Shown: positions 8,853-17,808 of the stretch, one piece after another
Layout of the letters: each line of letters starts with the position of its first letter
How positions within the stretch are numbered: the first letter of the stretch is position 1
Source of the DNA: Halorhabdus sp. BNX81
Lineage (GTDB): Archaea; Halobacteriota; Halobacteria; Halobacteriales; Haloarculaceae
Assembly (NCBI RefSeq): GCF_029229925.1
Contig: NZ_CP107254.1
Span: 310,001-374,000, forward strand
Direction of reading: 5' to 3'
Length of the DNA stretch: 64,000 nt
The notes under the pieces: generated by a model
What the model saw: only the letters and a program-made list of their open reading frames with translations
Told to the model about the DNA's origin: nothing
Databases searched by the model: none
Translations under genes and position numbers: made by a program

Positions 8853-10799
8853 TCACTCCTCGCCGCCCTGCCACTGCATCTCGCCAGTTCGGGGAGCGTG
8901 AAAGCACGGCCACTTGACGTTCCCGGCCCGAGAGTCCGGGTCCGGCGCGGAGAGGTTTTTCGTGTTGATGAACGATTGCTCCCGCCTGTCCGTTATCGGG
9001 ATCATCGGCAGATCCTGATGGGAGACCCACGCGAGCTCCTCGACAATCGGGGGCACATCATCGCCACGAGCTGTCGAGAGATCTTCGAGTCGCTGCTGGA
9101 TGTCGACTGACATGGTGCCGTTGCCGTCCATGGCCAGCACCTCGATTTCCATGCCCTCCGCTGCACCGGGGTAGTCGTGGGCGTTCCCATTCACGCGCCC
9201 GAACACCCAGTTCAGCGGGAAGTACGGGAACGACGACCGCGCGCCACCCGGCGACCACGGCCTTGCAGCCATCTTGAACTCGCCGCTTCCGACAACGTTG
9301 TTGATGTTGTTGACGCGGTTCAGTCGTGCGTCGAATCCTGCCTGGGTTAGCTGGGAAACCACTGCCTGAATCACTTTTATCCAGTCGCTCCAGCCGCTCG
9401 GTACCGAAATGTCGAAGGAAACGGTGTCGCCGTCCATGGTCCAGCTACCATCGTCGTTTTTCTCGTAACCGGCGTTTTGCATGATTTCGGCGGCTCTCTC
9501 CGGGCCACCTTGCATCGCACCGAACGCCTCGGTGTCGATCCATTCGTCCTGGACTTCCGGGGATATCGCGGCCGGAGTCGGGAACGCGGTCTTGACCCGC
9601 GGTGCGACGGCATTCACTATCGCCTCACGATCGATGGCATGTGTGATGGCTTGTCGGACCGGCCGCTTTGAGATATGTGGCGCAATCTCCGGATTATGTT
9701 GCGGCAACAGGCCCACGCCCCAGTTGCCGGGGAAGGTGTACTCCTGCCAGTGGTCCGAGAGCGCCGTTTTGATATTCGCCGGCGTAAACACACTCATCAC
9801 TGTGTCCACCCTATCGGACTGCATCACGTCCCACTTGGCCTGGTTCCCCGGGTAGGTCAGGAACCGGTACCGCTCGAAGTTGACGTTGCCGGCGTCGGGG
9901 TGCTCGGGATTGCGCTCCATGATGTACTGTTCTGCGTCCATCTCCTGGAGGCCGAAGATACCTGAGACGTAGTGGGGCTCGTTCGGAGCCATCGCTTGGA
10001 TGTCCTCCCCGACGCCCGCTTCGCCGTCTTCCCAGAACCGCTGGTACAGTTCGTCGTACGGAGGGGCCATTTTGGCCTGCTGCAGATTCGAGAAGATCGC
10101 GAACTCGAAGATTGTCTTGTTGACCCGCTTGTTTGTCTCGATCACGAGCGTCTTCTCGTCAGGTTCGTCGAAGGAATCAAAGACATACGCGAACGGTGCC
10201 CCGGTCGCGAGGTTCATCACGATGTTTGCCTTGACGTCCTCGGCTGTGACCTCGTCACCGTCGGCGTATTTGTGCGGGTCTCGGATGTCCAGGGTGATCG
10301 TCGTGCCGTCGATCGACCAGTTTTCGATGAGTTGTGGGATCCAGACGTTGTTCTCCAGATCGTACTGGACGTAGCGCTCGTAGGCGAGCCACCGTCCCCA
10401 GATGTTCGGCCAACCGGCGTACTGGGTGTTCCAGTCCAGGATGTCCATCGAACGGGCGGCGACAGATTTAACCGTGACGTCGTATATCGTCTCTTTCTCG
10501 GTTGGTTCTTCTTCCTCGGTCGTCTCCGCTTCTGTTTCAGTCGGCGTGTCGGACTCGGTTTCAGTTGGTGTGTCCGTTTCAGTCTCCGTCGGTGTGTCGG
10601 TCTCTGTAGGTGTGTCCGTGTCGGTCTCTGTAGGTGTGTCCGTGTCTGTTGACGTCGGTGTGTCCGTTTCAGTTCCTGTCGGGGTACTCGTTGGTGTCCC
10701 CGTGTTCTCTTCGTTATCCGGGCCCAGCGTGGTGCACCCTGCCCCGGCACTCACTCCGACCCCCGCGAGACTGAGGAACAATCGTCGCGTCGTCTGCAT
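8853..10799 (-). CDS. ABC transporter substrate-binding lipoprotein (SBP_bac_5, peptide/nickel type), orphan
   Basis: The 648-residue protein has a Tat motif (TTRRLFLSLAG) and a lipobox ending at C22, so it is exported folded and lipid-anchored outside the membrane. A Thr/Asp/Glu/Pro-rich linker of TDTPTE-like repeats spans roughly residues 27-95. The remainder is a dipeptide/oligopeptide-binding domain (DIRDPHKYADGDEVTAEDV, and RPVRQAITHAIDREAIV). The start at 10799 puts the twin arginines at residues 5-6. An in-frame ATG at 10928 would add 43 acidic residues before the Tat signal. No permease or ATPase gene is nearby, so its transporter partner must be encoded elsewhere. Confidence 0.85.
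   Translation of the reverse strand: MQTTRRLFLSLAGVGVSAGAGCTTLGPDNEENTGTPTSTPTGTETDTPTSTDTDTPTETDTDTPTETDTPTETETDTPTETESDTPTETEAETTEEEEPTEKETIYDVTVKSVAARSMDILDWNTQYAGWPNIWGRWLAYERYVQYDLENNVWIPQLIENWSIDGTTITLDIRDPHKYADGDEVTAEDVKANIVMNLATGAPFAYVFDSFDEPDEKTLVIETNKRVNKTIFEFAIFSNLQQAKMAPPYDELYQRFWEDGEAGVGEDIQAMAPNEPHYVSGIFGLQEMDAEQYIMERNPEHPDAGNVNFERYRFLTYPGNQAKWDVMQSDRVDTVMSVFTPANIKTALSDHWQEYTFPGNWGVGLLPQHNPEIAPHISKRPVRQAITHAIDREAIVNAVAPRVKTAFPTPAAISPEVQDEWIDTEAFGAMQGGPERAAEIMQNAGYEKNDDGSWTMDGDTVSFDISVPSGWSDWIKVIQAVVSQLTQAGFDARLNRVNNINNVVGSGEFKMAARPWSPGGARSSFPYFPLNWVFGRVNGNAHDYPGAAEGMEIEVLAMDGNGTMSVDIQQRLEDLSTARGDDVPPIVEELAWVSHQDLPMIPITDRREQSFINTKNLSAPDPDSRAGNVKWPCFHAPRTGEMQWQGGEE
10500..10690. 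repeat. Degenerate short tandem repeat encoding the TDTPTE linker
   Basis: The + strand shows repeated copies of a GTCGGTGTGTCCGT-like unit with CTCTGTAGGT variants, corresponding to Thr-Asp/Glu-Thr-Pro repeats in the binding protein. Such acidic, Thr-rich stalks are typical of haloarchaeal surface lipoproteins and are likely glycosylated. Copy number could vary between strains by slippage. Confidence 0.75.
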
Positions 10800-10961
10800 A
10801 TCCGCCGCTAGGTCTCCGTCCCGTGATGAGTCGGTCTCCCGTTGGTTTGCCGGGTCGGGTTGGTCCACATTGGATGCCTTTTCCTCTTCCCGTGACAATT
10901 CCGGGTGGACGTCGCCATCTGTCACCATGATGGGTCATCCTCTCACAACATTGGCTTGAAA

Positions 10962-12089
10962 CTATCGGTAATCAGCTTCTCCCCGCTCGCCGAGTACGCC
11001 TGCTTCAGGGCCTTCCTTCGCCGAAGTCACTGTCGAAACAGTTTCCAGCACCTGCTCGCTTAGCCAATGTTCGTCCACGTAGCGCTCGTAGACCGGCAAG
11101 CGCTCGCGAAGCGGGACGCCCGCATCGTCGGCGATCGCCCGAAGTTCGTCCAGTGCCGGCCAGGCGTAGTCGGGATTGACGTGGTCGTCGGTGACCGGCG
11201 AGACACCGCCAAGGTCGTCGACGCCACAATCGAGCAATTCGCGCGTCCGGGCCAGATTCGGCGGGACCTGGACGCTGATCGCCTCGGGCAATCCCGCCCG
11301 TGCCATCGCGACCGTCCGGCGCATCGTCTCCAGACTCGGCGGGTCGCGATCCCAGCGTTCGTTCGGCGAAACGGGCTGGACGATCACCTCCTGGATGTGG
11401 CCGTACCGTTCATGGAGCTCACGGATCGCCAGAATGCTCTCGGCGCGATCGCTCCAGTCCTCGCCGATGCCGACTAGAATGCCGGTCGTGAAGGGGACCC
11501 CGAGTTCGCCCGCGGTCCGGATCGTCGCGAGTCGTTGGCCGGGCTCTTTCCGGCGCGAACCCGAGTGCGCGTCGATGTCGGCGGTCGTCTCCAGCATCAC
11601 GCCCATGCTCGCGTTCAGATCGGCGACTTCGGCCATCTGCTCGCGGGTCTGATCGCCCGGATTGGCGTGGGGCAGCAGCCCCTCCTCAAGCGCGATCTCG
11701 CAGGCCTCCCGGAGATAGGTGTGGATCGAGTCGTGGCCCCACTCGGCGAGTTGGTCGTGGATTGCGTCGTAGCGGTCGTCGGGATCGTCGCCGAAGGTAA
11801 AGAGGGCTTCCGTACAGCCGGCGTCGGCCCCCTCCCGGCAGATCTCGCGGACTTCTTCGGGCGAAAGCAGCGAGGCCTGGCCCGGCGGATCGTAGTACGT
11901 ACAGTAGGTGCAGGTGTACCGGCAGGCAGTCGTCAGCGGGACGAAGACGTTTCTGGCGAAGGAGAGGTGGTCGGGGCCGCCGTCCTCGCCGGGTTCGGCG
12001 ACGTCCTCGGGGCCGACCGACAGCAGTCGCTCGCGCTCGGCCGGATCGATCGTGACGTCGACGTCGTATTCGTCGGCCCCGGGGATCAC
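10962..12089 (-). CDS. cofG: FO synthase subunit 1 (CofG), radical SAM
   Basis: CofG carries out the second radical SAM step of FO formation (7,8-didemethyl-8-hydroxy-5-deazariboflavin synthesis) with CofH. The 375-residue protein has the cluster motif C56-RYT-C60-TY-C63 followed by PPGQASLLSPEEV, and later SGSRRKEPGQRL and VSPNERW, all characteristic of CofG. It is on the opposite strand to cofH and separated from it by a binding-protein gene. It faces a 57-aa ORF across a divergent promoter at 12090-12215. Confidence 0.93.
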   Translation of the reverse strand: MIPGADEYDVDVTIDPAERERLLSVGPEDVAEPGEDGGPDHLSFARNVFVPLTTACRYTCTYCTYYDPPGQASLLSPEEVREICREGADAGCTEALFTFGDDPDDRYDAIHDQLAEWGHDSIHTYLREACEIALEEGLLPHANPGDQTREQMAEVADLNASMGVMLETTADIDAHSGSRRKEPGQRLATIRTAGELGVPFTTGILVGIGEDWSDRAESILAIRELHERYGHIQEVIVQPVSPNERWDRDPPSLETMRRTVAMARAGLPEAISVQVPPNLARTRELLDCGVDDLGGVSPVTDDHVNPDYAWPALDELRAIADDAGVPLRERLPVYERYVDEHWLSEQVLETVSTVTSAKEGPEAGVLGERGEADYR

Positions 12090-12215
12090 GTCCGGCTATC
12101 GGATCACGTCGGTCAAAAACGTTCTGTCGACGGCAGTCACAACGTCGAACTGCAACCTTGAATTGCGCCGACATAGCCATATTTATACTCGAACCAGCCA
12201 GGACATTACACTGCG

Positions 12216-12389
12216 ATGGAACGAAACGCAACGATCCTCTTTGTCGTCAGCATCTATCTGGTGTTAGTGTCGATATTGTTCAAAATCCCGAACGAAAACC
12301 TGGGGCTGTCAGTGCTTTTTCTGACGATGAGTGCAGCCACACTGCTTGCGGGGATAAACGTCGAGAAGGGGTTCGTTGAGATCAACTGA
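12216..12389 (+). CDS. 57-residue double-spanning membrane protein
   Basis: The short ORF starts MERNATILFVVSIYLVLV and ends KGFVEIN. It has two hydrophobic segments (about residues 5-21 and 28-45) separated by KIPNEN. A good TATA element (CATATTTATACTC at about 12179) lies about 30 bases before the ATG, consistent with a leaderless transcript, and supports the gene being real. Its function is unknown. Its neighbours are cofG (divergent) and cofC (convergent). Confidence 0.6.
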   Translation: MERNATILFVVSIYLVLVSILFKIPNENLGLSVLFLTMSAATLLAGINVEKGFVEIN

Positions 12390-12418
12390 CGAGCTCGTTG
12401 CCGGGACGACAGCGGCGG

Positions 12419-13027
12419 TCACCGCTGTACGCTGACACGCCCTTCGTCGACCGTGAGTTCGAACCCACGCTCGCGAAGCCACGCGGCCCCCCGCCCCTCG
12501 CCATGTAACAGCACCTCGGCGAGATCGTCGGGTTCGTCGACGTCATTCGCCAGCCGGAAGGAGTCGACCTCGACAGTGTCCGCGCCGATCTCCTCGGCGA
12601 TCGATCGGTGATCCGTGATCGAGGCCTCGTGATAGTCGACGCGGAAGTCCGGATGACGGGCCACGATCGCGTTGGTTCCGCCACCACGACCCGGTGCGAG
12701 AACGACGTTTCCGTCAGCTTCGAACAGTCGATCCAGTGCGTCAGGTGTCACGAGCGCAAGGTCAGCCATGACGACTGCTATCGGTCCGTCAGCCGCCGCC
12801 AGTTGGTCGTTCACGGCCGCGTCGAGCGACCGTTCGTCGACGACGATGGGCCACTCGCAGTCGATATCGGTCGTCGCGAGGATCGTCGGCTCGAAGCCGA
12901 CGGATTCGATCGTGCTGGCGATGTCTGCAAGCATGACACGTGCAAAATTCCGTCGCTCCGCAGTATCGAGAACGGGGGCCAAACGGGTTTTCGGATCGCG
13001 ACCGTCGAACGGAACGACGACGCGCAT
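12419..13027 (-). CDS. cofC: 2-phospho-L-lactate guanylyltransferase (CofC)
   Basis: CofC activates 2-phospholactate (or phosphoenolpyruvate) with GTP, supplying the side chain that CofD attaches to FO in F420 synthesis. The 202-residue protein starts [20 protein letters not shown], the nucleotide-binding signature of the family. It also has [18 protein letters not shown] and DVDEPDDL. Its ATG directly abuts the stop codon of the upstream membrane-protein gene, so the two are co-translated, in an operon headed by cetZ1. Confidence 0.92.
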   Translation of the reverse strand: MRVVVPFDGRDPKTRLAPVLDTAERRNFARVMLADIASTIESVGFEPTILATTDIDCEWPIVVDERSLDAAVNDQLAAADGPIAVVMADLALVTPDALDRLFEADGNVVLAPGRGGGTNAIVARHPDFRVDYHEASITDHRSIAEEIGADTVEVDSFRLANDVDEPDDLAEVLLHGEGRGAAWLRERGFELTVDEGRVSVQR

Positions 13028-13804
13028 CTACCGGAGTTTGTCGTAGTCGTCCTGCTGGGAGCGCCAGTAGTAGATCCCGCCGCCCAGCAGCGCGAGCACG
13101 ACGAGTGCGCCGACGCCGTACAGGACCAGTTGGGTGGTCTGGGCGGACTGCTGTGCGGATTCGGCGGTGCTTTTGGCGTCTTCAGCGAGGTCCCGTGCCT
13201 CGCCGAAGTTCTCGCCGCTACCGTCGAAGACACCGATCGCGCTTTCGAGCGTGCTCCGAGCGTCCTGGCTGTCCGCGTCCTCGACCGCCTCATTCGCCTC
13301 GTCGATCAAGGTCCGCGTTTGGCTGCTCTCTTCCGTGAAGTGGTGGATCGAAACGGTTTCGATGCTGTTTACGTTGTCGCCCTGGATCCGGGTAAAATCA
13401 GCCCCGACAAACGACTGTGGCGGATCGTAGGAGAACTGTTCGACCGGTGGGACGGTTCCCGTAATCGAGACCTCGACGTGATCGAGGTTCTCCTCGCCGG
13501 CGATCGAGACCTCGAAACTCGTCGAGCCGTCGAAGCGGGTCGTGTTTTCGTCGCCACTGGGCGTGACCTTCGTGACTTCCCAGCCGGTCACGTTCCGGAG
13601 CTCGGTCGTCCCGTTGAGCCGCCACTGCTCGGAGGTCTCGTAGACGTCCGAGACCGTCGCCGAGACGGTGATTTCCTCGCCGACCTGTGCCTCCGCTGGT
13701 GCGTCCGCAGAGACCGATGCGGCCGTAACTGCGCCGACCGCAGCGAACGCGAACACCAGCACCGCCAACAGGGTAACCCCCTTAGAAGAGCGGATCCAAC
13801 TCAT
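13028..13804 (-). CDS. Exported, C-terminally membrane-anchored protein of unknown function
   Basis: The 258-residue protein has a signal peptide ending near TAASVSA, a beta-rich ectodomain (about residues 28-160) with several N-glycosylation sequons, and a helical Ala/Asp/Glu/Gln-rich stalk (about 165-215). A C-terminal membrane helix (LVLYGVGALVVLALLGGGIYY) and a short charged tail follow. It overlaps the 3' end of cetZ1 by about 23 bases and abuts cofC, so it is expressed between them. The context might suggest a cell-envelope or shape-related role, but that is only inference. Confidence 0.75.
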   Translation of the reverse strand: MSWIRSSKGVTLLAVLVFAFAAVGAVTAASVSADAPAEAQVGEEITVSATVSDVYETSEQWRLNGTTELRNVTGWEVTKVTPSGDENTTRFDGSTSFEVSIAGEENLDHVEVSITGTVPPVEQFSYDPPQSFVGADFTRIQGDNVNSIETVSIHHFTEESSQTRTLIDEANEAVEDADSQDARSTLESAIGVFDGSGENFGEARDLAEDAKSTAESAQQSAQTTQLVLYGVGALVVLALLGGGIYYWRSQQDDYDKLR

Positions 13805-14960
13805 CTTCGTCATCTTCTACCAGCGTCTCTAAGTTCTCTTCGCTTTCGTCCCGGATCTCGTCGATATTGTCCTGGGCCTCGATGGCGACCTGCTGGAGTT
13901 CCTTGATCCGCGGCACGTTGTGAACTCCTGATAGCAGGATGACGCTTGCGACGTATCCCGAATCGGAGACGGGGTAGTCCCCGCCCCGGACTTCCATACT
14001 GCCGGTCTGCTCTTCGAGCCACTTGCGCCCGCGCTCGATCCCTTTCCGATTGAGGTGGCCCGGCGGGCCCGAGAGCACCAGTAGCGCGCGCTCGGACCCG
14101 TCGATCTCACAGGGGAGCGTCAACCGACCCAGTGCGGCCTTCCGGACCAGCGACGTGATGCGGTTGGTCGTGTTTGCCGATTCCATCGAGTCCGATGAAT
14201 CGTCGCCCCGGAATCGCGAAAGCAACCCGCTGGAGTCCTCGAGGTCGACCTCTTCGGCCGCGTATCCGACCGTCGAGACACCGCCGCCCGCGAGCGTGTT
14301 GATGATTTCGCTGGAGTCGACGACGCTTTCGGCGACTTCGCCGGATTGTTCGACCTCACCTGCGCCAAAGAGAATACCAAAGCGCTTGACGATCTCGTCG
14401 TTGATCTCCGCGTAGCCCGCTTCCATGGACTCGCCTGTTTTCCGCCAGGCGTCGTTGTCGAAGACGAGGAGATTGTCCACTTCCCGAACGAACGTCTGGA
14501 ACGACCGGGCAGCGTTGAGGGTGTAGATGCCACCCTCGTCGCTGCCGGGCAGGATCCCGAGGCCGTAGACCGGCTCGGTGTAGATCCGCTTCAAGTGCTT
14601 GGCGAGGACCGGCGAACCACCCGACCCGGTCCCACCACCTAGCCCGGCGATAATGAGGAACGCGTCGACCTCGTGGACGGGAATGTTGTCGATGGCCCCT
14701 TGAACCTCGTCAATGTCCTCCTCGGCGATCTCCGCGCCGAGTTCGTTGTCCGCACCGACGCCGTGTCCCTTGACCCGCGCCTGTCCGATCAGGACACGGT
14801 TCTCCTCGGGAACGCGTTCGAGGCCGAGCAGGTCGGCCTTGGCGGTGTTGACCGCGACCGCCGACCGGACGATCCCACTGCCCGTCCGTTCGTCGTACTC
14901 CAGGAACTTGTCGACGATCTTCCCGCCGGCCTGCCCGAAGCCGATCATAGCGAGTTTCAT
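13782..14960 (-). CDS. cetZ1: CetZ1 tubulin-like cell-shape GTPase
   Basis: CetZ proteins are archaeal tubulin/FtsZ-superfamily GTPases. CetZ1 controls rod shape and motility in Haloferax. The 392-residue protein starts MKLAMIGFGQAGGKIVDKF and has the GTP-binding glycine-rich tubulin signature GGGTGSGG, the NELGAEIAEEDIDEVQGAID segment and LLVFDNDAWRKTGES. These match the CetZ1 group as I recall it. The C-terminus is acidic (EDDEDELDPLF). The open frame extends 30 codons upstream, but the conserved family start at 14960 is used. It heads a probable operon with the membrane protein and cofC. Confidence 0.93.
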   Translation of the reverse strand: MKLAMIGFGQAGGKIVDKFLEYDERTGSGIVRSAVAVNTAKADLLGLERVPEENRVLIGQARVKGHGVGADNELGAEIAEEDIDEVQGAIDNIPVHEVDAFLIIAGLGGGTGSGGSPVLAKHLKRIYTEPVYGLGILPGSDEGGIYTLNAARSFQTFVREVDNLLVFDNDAWRKTGESMEAGYAEINDEIVKRFGILFGAGEVEQSGEVAESVVDSSEIINTLAGGGVSTVGYAAEEVDLEDSSGLLSRFRGDDSSDSMESANTTNRITSLVRKAALGRLTLPCEIDGSERALLVLSGPPGHLNRKGIERGRKWLEEQTGSMEVRGGDYPVSDSGYVASVILLSGVHNVPRIKELQQVAIEAQDNIDEIRDESEENLETLVEDDEDELDPLF

Positions 14961-15073
14961 AAGTGTGCCTCTTGGCCTGAAAACAGTCGGAATATGCGTA
15001 TAAGCTTTTTGCCCCGTTCCCACAGAAAATACTGCGACGCTGAACCGCAACGCCCTGTTGTGATCTTCCGCCT

Positions 15074-15949
15074 TCAGATCCCGTTAAGGTACTCCCCAAG
15101 CGTGAGTAACACGTCGGGTTCGGTCCCGAAGTCGGTCACGTCGTTGTCCGCCGTGGTGTTGTCAAACTTGAGTGAGCGGTACTGATCGCCCCCCATCGGG
15201 AAGCCCGGGATCGCGCCGCCGATCGAGAGACCGACGCCCGCCAGCGCCATCGGGACGGGGACGACCGCGACTCGCCCGCGAACGAGCTTGGCGATCTGCT
15301 TGAGCGTGAGTTGTTCCGGGCCCCCCAACTCGTAGACCTCGCCCGCCCGCTCGTCGTCTACGACACAATCGGCCAGCATCGGCGCGAGGTCCTCGACCCA
15401 GATGGGCTGGAAGCGGGTCTTTCCGCCGCCCGGCAGCGGCGCGACCAGCGGCGGCGTCAGCTTCTTCGTGAATCCGACGAACTCTCCCCCGTCGCCGAAG
15501 ATTACCGAGGGCCGGACGATCACCCACTCCAGGGCGGACTCTTGGACCACTTCTTCCGCGCGCCCTTTTGCGCGGATGTAGTGCGTGGAGCCGTCGGGGT
15601 CAGCCCCCAGCGCGCTCATCTGGACGAAGCGCTCGACGCCTTCGTCCTCGGCAGCTTCGACCAGGGTCTCGGTGCCGCCGAGGTGGATGCGCTCGTGCAT
15701 CTCGTTGCCGCCGCTCGGGATGAACAGCGGCGAGAGCGCGACCAGGTTCACGAGGATATCGACGCCCTCGAGGGCGGGTTCGATCGACGAACGGTCCGTG
15801 ACGTCGCCCGCGGCTGTTTCGACACCCGGGGGAAGGACCACGGAATCGGGATCGCGCGAGAGTGCCGTCACGTCGTGGCCGCGCTCGTCCAGTTCTGCAC
15901 AGAGGTGTCGGCCGACGAAGCCGTCGCCGCCAGTGACAAGGACATCCAT
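15074..15949 (-). CDS. NAD(P)-dependent epimerase / NDUFA9-like atypical SDR
   Basis: The 291-residue Rossmann protein starts MDVLVTGGDGFVGRHLC (TGGxGFVG nucleotide-binding motif). It has AAGDVTD and the VNLVALSP region, and lacks a clear YxxxK catalytic pair, as in the atypical SDRs related to the complex I subunit NDUFA9. The family binds NAD(P)H and often has a structural or quinone-linked role. The start at 15949 is set by the conserved motif; the upstream extension overlaps the tmk promoter region. Confidence 0.82.
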   Translation of the reverse strand: MDVLVTGGDGFVGRHLCAELDERGHDVTALSRDPDSVVLPPGVETAAGDVTDRSSIEPALEGVDILVNLVALSPLFIPSGGNEMHERIHLGGTETLVEAAEDEGVERFVQMSALGADPDGSTHYIRAKGRAEEVVQESALEWVIVRPSVIFGDGGEFVGFTKKLTPPLVAPLPGGGKTRFQPIWVEDLAPMLADCVVDDERAGEVYELGGPEQLTLKQIAKLVRGRVAVVPVPMALAGVGLSIGGAIPGFPMGGDQYRSLKFDNTTADNDVTDFGTEPDVLLTLGEYLNGI

Positions 15950-16113
15950 ACCACGACATTTGGTCTCACGCACCCTAAACCTACGGTGGCCGGCAAGCCG
16001 GACGGGATGGGGCGGCAACCCGGACGGCACAGCGGACCGTCGCTGCCCGCCACAATGGTCGTTCCGCGACGACGAGCCGGCGGCCTTACGTATCCCGGGT
16101 TCGATCGATCGCT

Positions 16114-16713
16114 ATGCTCATCACGCTCGAAGGGATCGACGGCAGCGGGAAGTCCTCCGCCTGGAAATTCTTGCGGGAGCACACCGCCGACCTCGACCCC
16201 GATTTCACCTTCACCCGGGAGCCGACCGAGTCGTGGTACGGCGAGGCCGTCCAGCGCTCGATTCAGGAAGACGACGCCGACTCCCTCGCCGAGTTGTTCC
16301 TCTACACCGCCGACCACGCCGCCCACCTCGCCGACACCGTCCAGCCGGCGCTCGATCGCGGCGAGGTCGTCGTCTCGGATCGCTATTCGGACTCGCGCTA
16401 CGCCTATCAGGGTGCGACCCTGGCGGATCGGCTGGACGACCCCCTCGCCTTCGTCCGGGAGATCCACGAGCCCTGGACCCGCCCGCCGGACGCGACGATC
16501 TACCTCGACGTCGACGCCGAGACTGGGGCCGAGCGCAGCGGCGGGACGAACAAGTTCGAGCGCGTCGAGCATCTGCGGTCTGTTCGGGAGAACTACGAGG
16601 CACTGATCGCCGCCGAACCGGACCGGTTTGTCCGGATCGACGCGACGCGAGCGGCTGAAGCGGTACGGGCGGACGTTTTGGAGGCGGTCGAACGGTTGCT
16701 TTCAGAACAATAA
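16114..16713 (+). CDS. tmk: Thymidylate kinase (dTMP kinase)
   Basis: It phosphorylates dTMP to dTDP in the cytoplasm. The 199-residue protein starts [15 protein letters not shown] (P-loop), has the FTREPT segment that binds d[19 protein letters not shown] (DR[YH] motif), and a basic/acidic lid around [15 protein letters not shown]. Its length is normal for the family. It is divergent from the epimerase gene. Confidence 0.92.
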   Translation: MLITLEGIDGSGKSSAWKFLREHTADLDPDFTFTREPTESWYGEAVQRSIQEDDADSLAELFLYTADHAAHLADTVQPALDRGEVVVSDRYSDSRYAYQGATLADRLDDPLAFVREIHEPWTRPPDATIYLDVDAETGAERSGGTNKFERVEHLRSVRENYEALIAAEPDRFVRIDATRAAEAVRADVLEAVERLLSEQ

Positions 16714-16797
16714 CCGTTCTCGGAGTCCACTCGGACGAACGGATCTTACATCCGATCCGGCGGTTCTTGAAGCAATCACTCCGACTCACAAAGAGGA

Positions 16798-16935
16798 CTA
16801 CTTGCTCGCCTGTCCCTCAGCACTTTCGTATCCTTCCTGCATCCATCCCAGCAGGTATTTCCCGGCAAGTCCGAGCAGGGCAAGGGCGGGCAGTGCAGCG
16901 AGGGCGAGGAGGGAGAGCATCTCCGTGGTAGCCAT
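16798..16935 (-). CDS. 45-residue single-span membrane peptide
   Basis: The short ORF starts MATTEMLSLLALAALPALA and ends EGQASK. It has one hydrophobic helix (about residues 6-28) followed by GWMQEGYESAEG. Its composition fits haloarchaeal coding sequence, and it fills an otherwise empty gap between tmk and the PspAB-like gene. I do not recognise a family, and no strong promoter element is visible, so it is less certain than the 57-aa ORF. Confidence 0.45.
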   Translation of the reverse strand: MATTEMLSLLALAALPALALLGLAGKYLLGWMQEGYESAEGQASK

Positions 16936-17067
16936 GGCCGTGAGTAACGACGTTGCTGCGCATATACCTGTTGGTAGATTGAACGACTGCTGTCCGGTCC
17001 AATCGCGTGTTCTCTGTGATTGCTACCACAGTAGTGCCAGTATCGGTCTCAGATCCACACTTCCGGG

Positions 17068-17700
17068 TCACTCCCAGGGATGGCCCGCGTCCTCGGGCCA
17101 GAGGGGATACCAGTAGGCCTCGTCGTCTTCGAGATCGAGTTCGCCGTCCAGCACGCTCTGGAGTTTGAACTCCGCCGTGGCGTCGCGCTCACGCTCGCCG
17201 GGCTTGGGCGCGAAGGGGTAGTACGACCCGCGACGGAAGGAGTAGACCCAGTAGACGTACCGGTCGCTGTCGTCCCAGGCGGTCGAATCCTCGGGATCGC
17301 GGAAGGCGAAGACGGCCGCGAGCAGCCGCGAGCCGTAGCCGTTCTCGACGAGCGTGTCCGCGGCGAAGTGGACGCTCGTGACCAGGTCCTCGACGTCGTC
17401 GTCCTCGAGGACGACCCAGGTGTAGCCGTGGGCGTCCTCGACGAACTCCGCCGTCGTGCCCGTCTCGATCTCCCCGGCGGCCAGGATCTGCCTGACTTCC
17501 GCGATCGCATCCTGGAAGTCCGTGCTGTCGACGTCGGAGAAACACAGCGCCGCCTCGCCCGCGGGTTCGTACCCCAGGTCGGCCTCCATCGTGACGTAGG
17601 CGGTGCTCATCCCGAAGAGGTCCTCGGGGTCGGCGTCCCGGGTCGCGTCGGCCTCGGCTTTGAGCCCCAACGCTGATTTGATGCCCTCAAGCAGTCCCAT
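17068..17700 (-). CDS. pspAB: PspA-associated protein PspAB-like
   Basis: The 210-residue soluble, acidic protein starts MGLLEGIKSALGLKAEADA, then DLFGMSTAYVTMEADLGY and FSDVDSTDFQDAI. I associate this pattern with the PspAB family, which is found near phage-shock-protein (PspA) genes in actinobacteria and archaea and is linked to membrane stress. No pspA gene is visible in this window. The assignment rests on recalled sequence similarity only. Confidence 0.65.
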   Translation of the reverse strand: MGLLEGIKSALGLKAEADATRDADPEDLFGMSTAYVTMEADLGYEPAGEAALCFSDVDSTDFQDAIAEVRQILAAGEIETGTTAEFVEDAHGYTWVVLEDDDVEDLVTSVHFAADTLVENGYGSRLLAAVFAFRDPEDSTAWDDSDRYVYWVYSFRRGSYYPFAPKPGERERDATAEFKLQSVLDGELDLEDDEAYWYPLWPEDAGHPWE

Positions 17701-17808
17701 ACCGGTTGTTCCTGCGGTACGTACTTAGGCGTCGCGCTGATCATCCTCCGGAGACAACAGCGGGACCATCGTCCGTCCCACTCGGAGGCGACGCGATTCT
17801 CACGCGAG

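Noticed and set aside
8655-9110. Open frames on the + strand across the 3' end of the binding-protein gene and the spacer
   Set aside because: They are antisense shadows of the lipoprotein gene with arginine/proline-rich composition and no family features.
10490-10690. Repeat array as a CRISPR
   Set aside because: The units are contiguous, short and in frame with the TDTPTE stalk; there are no unique spacers.
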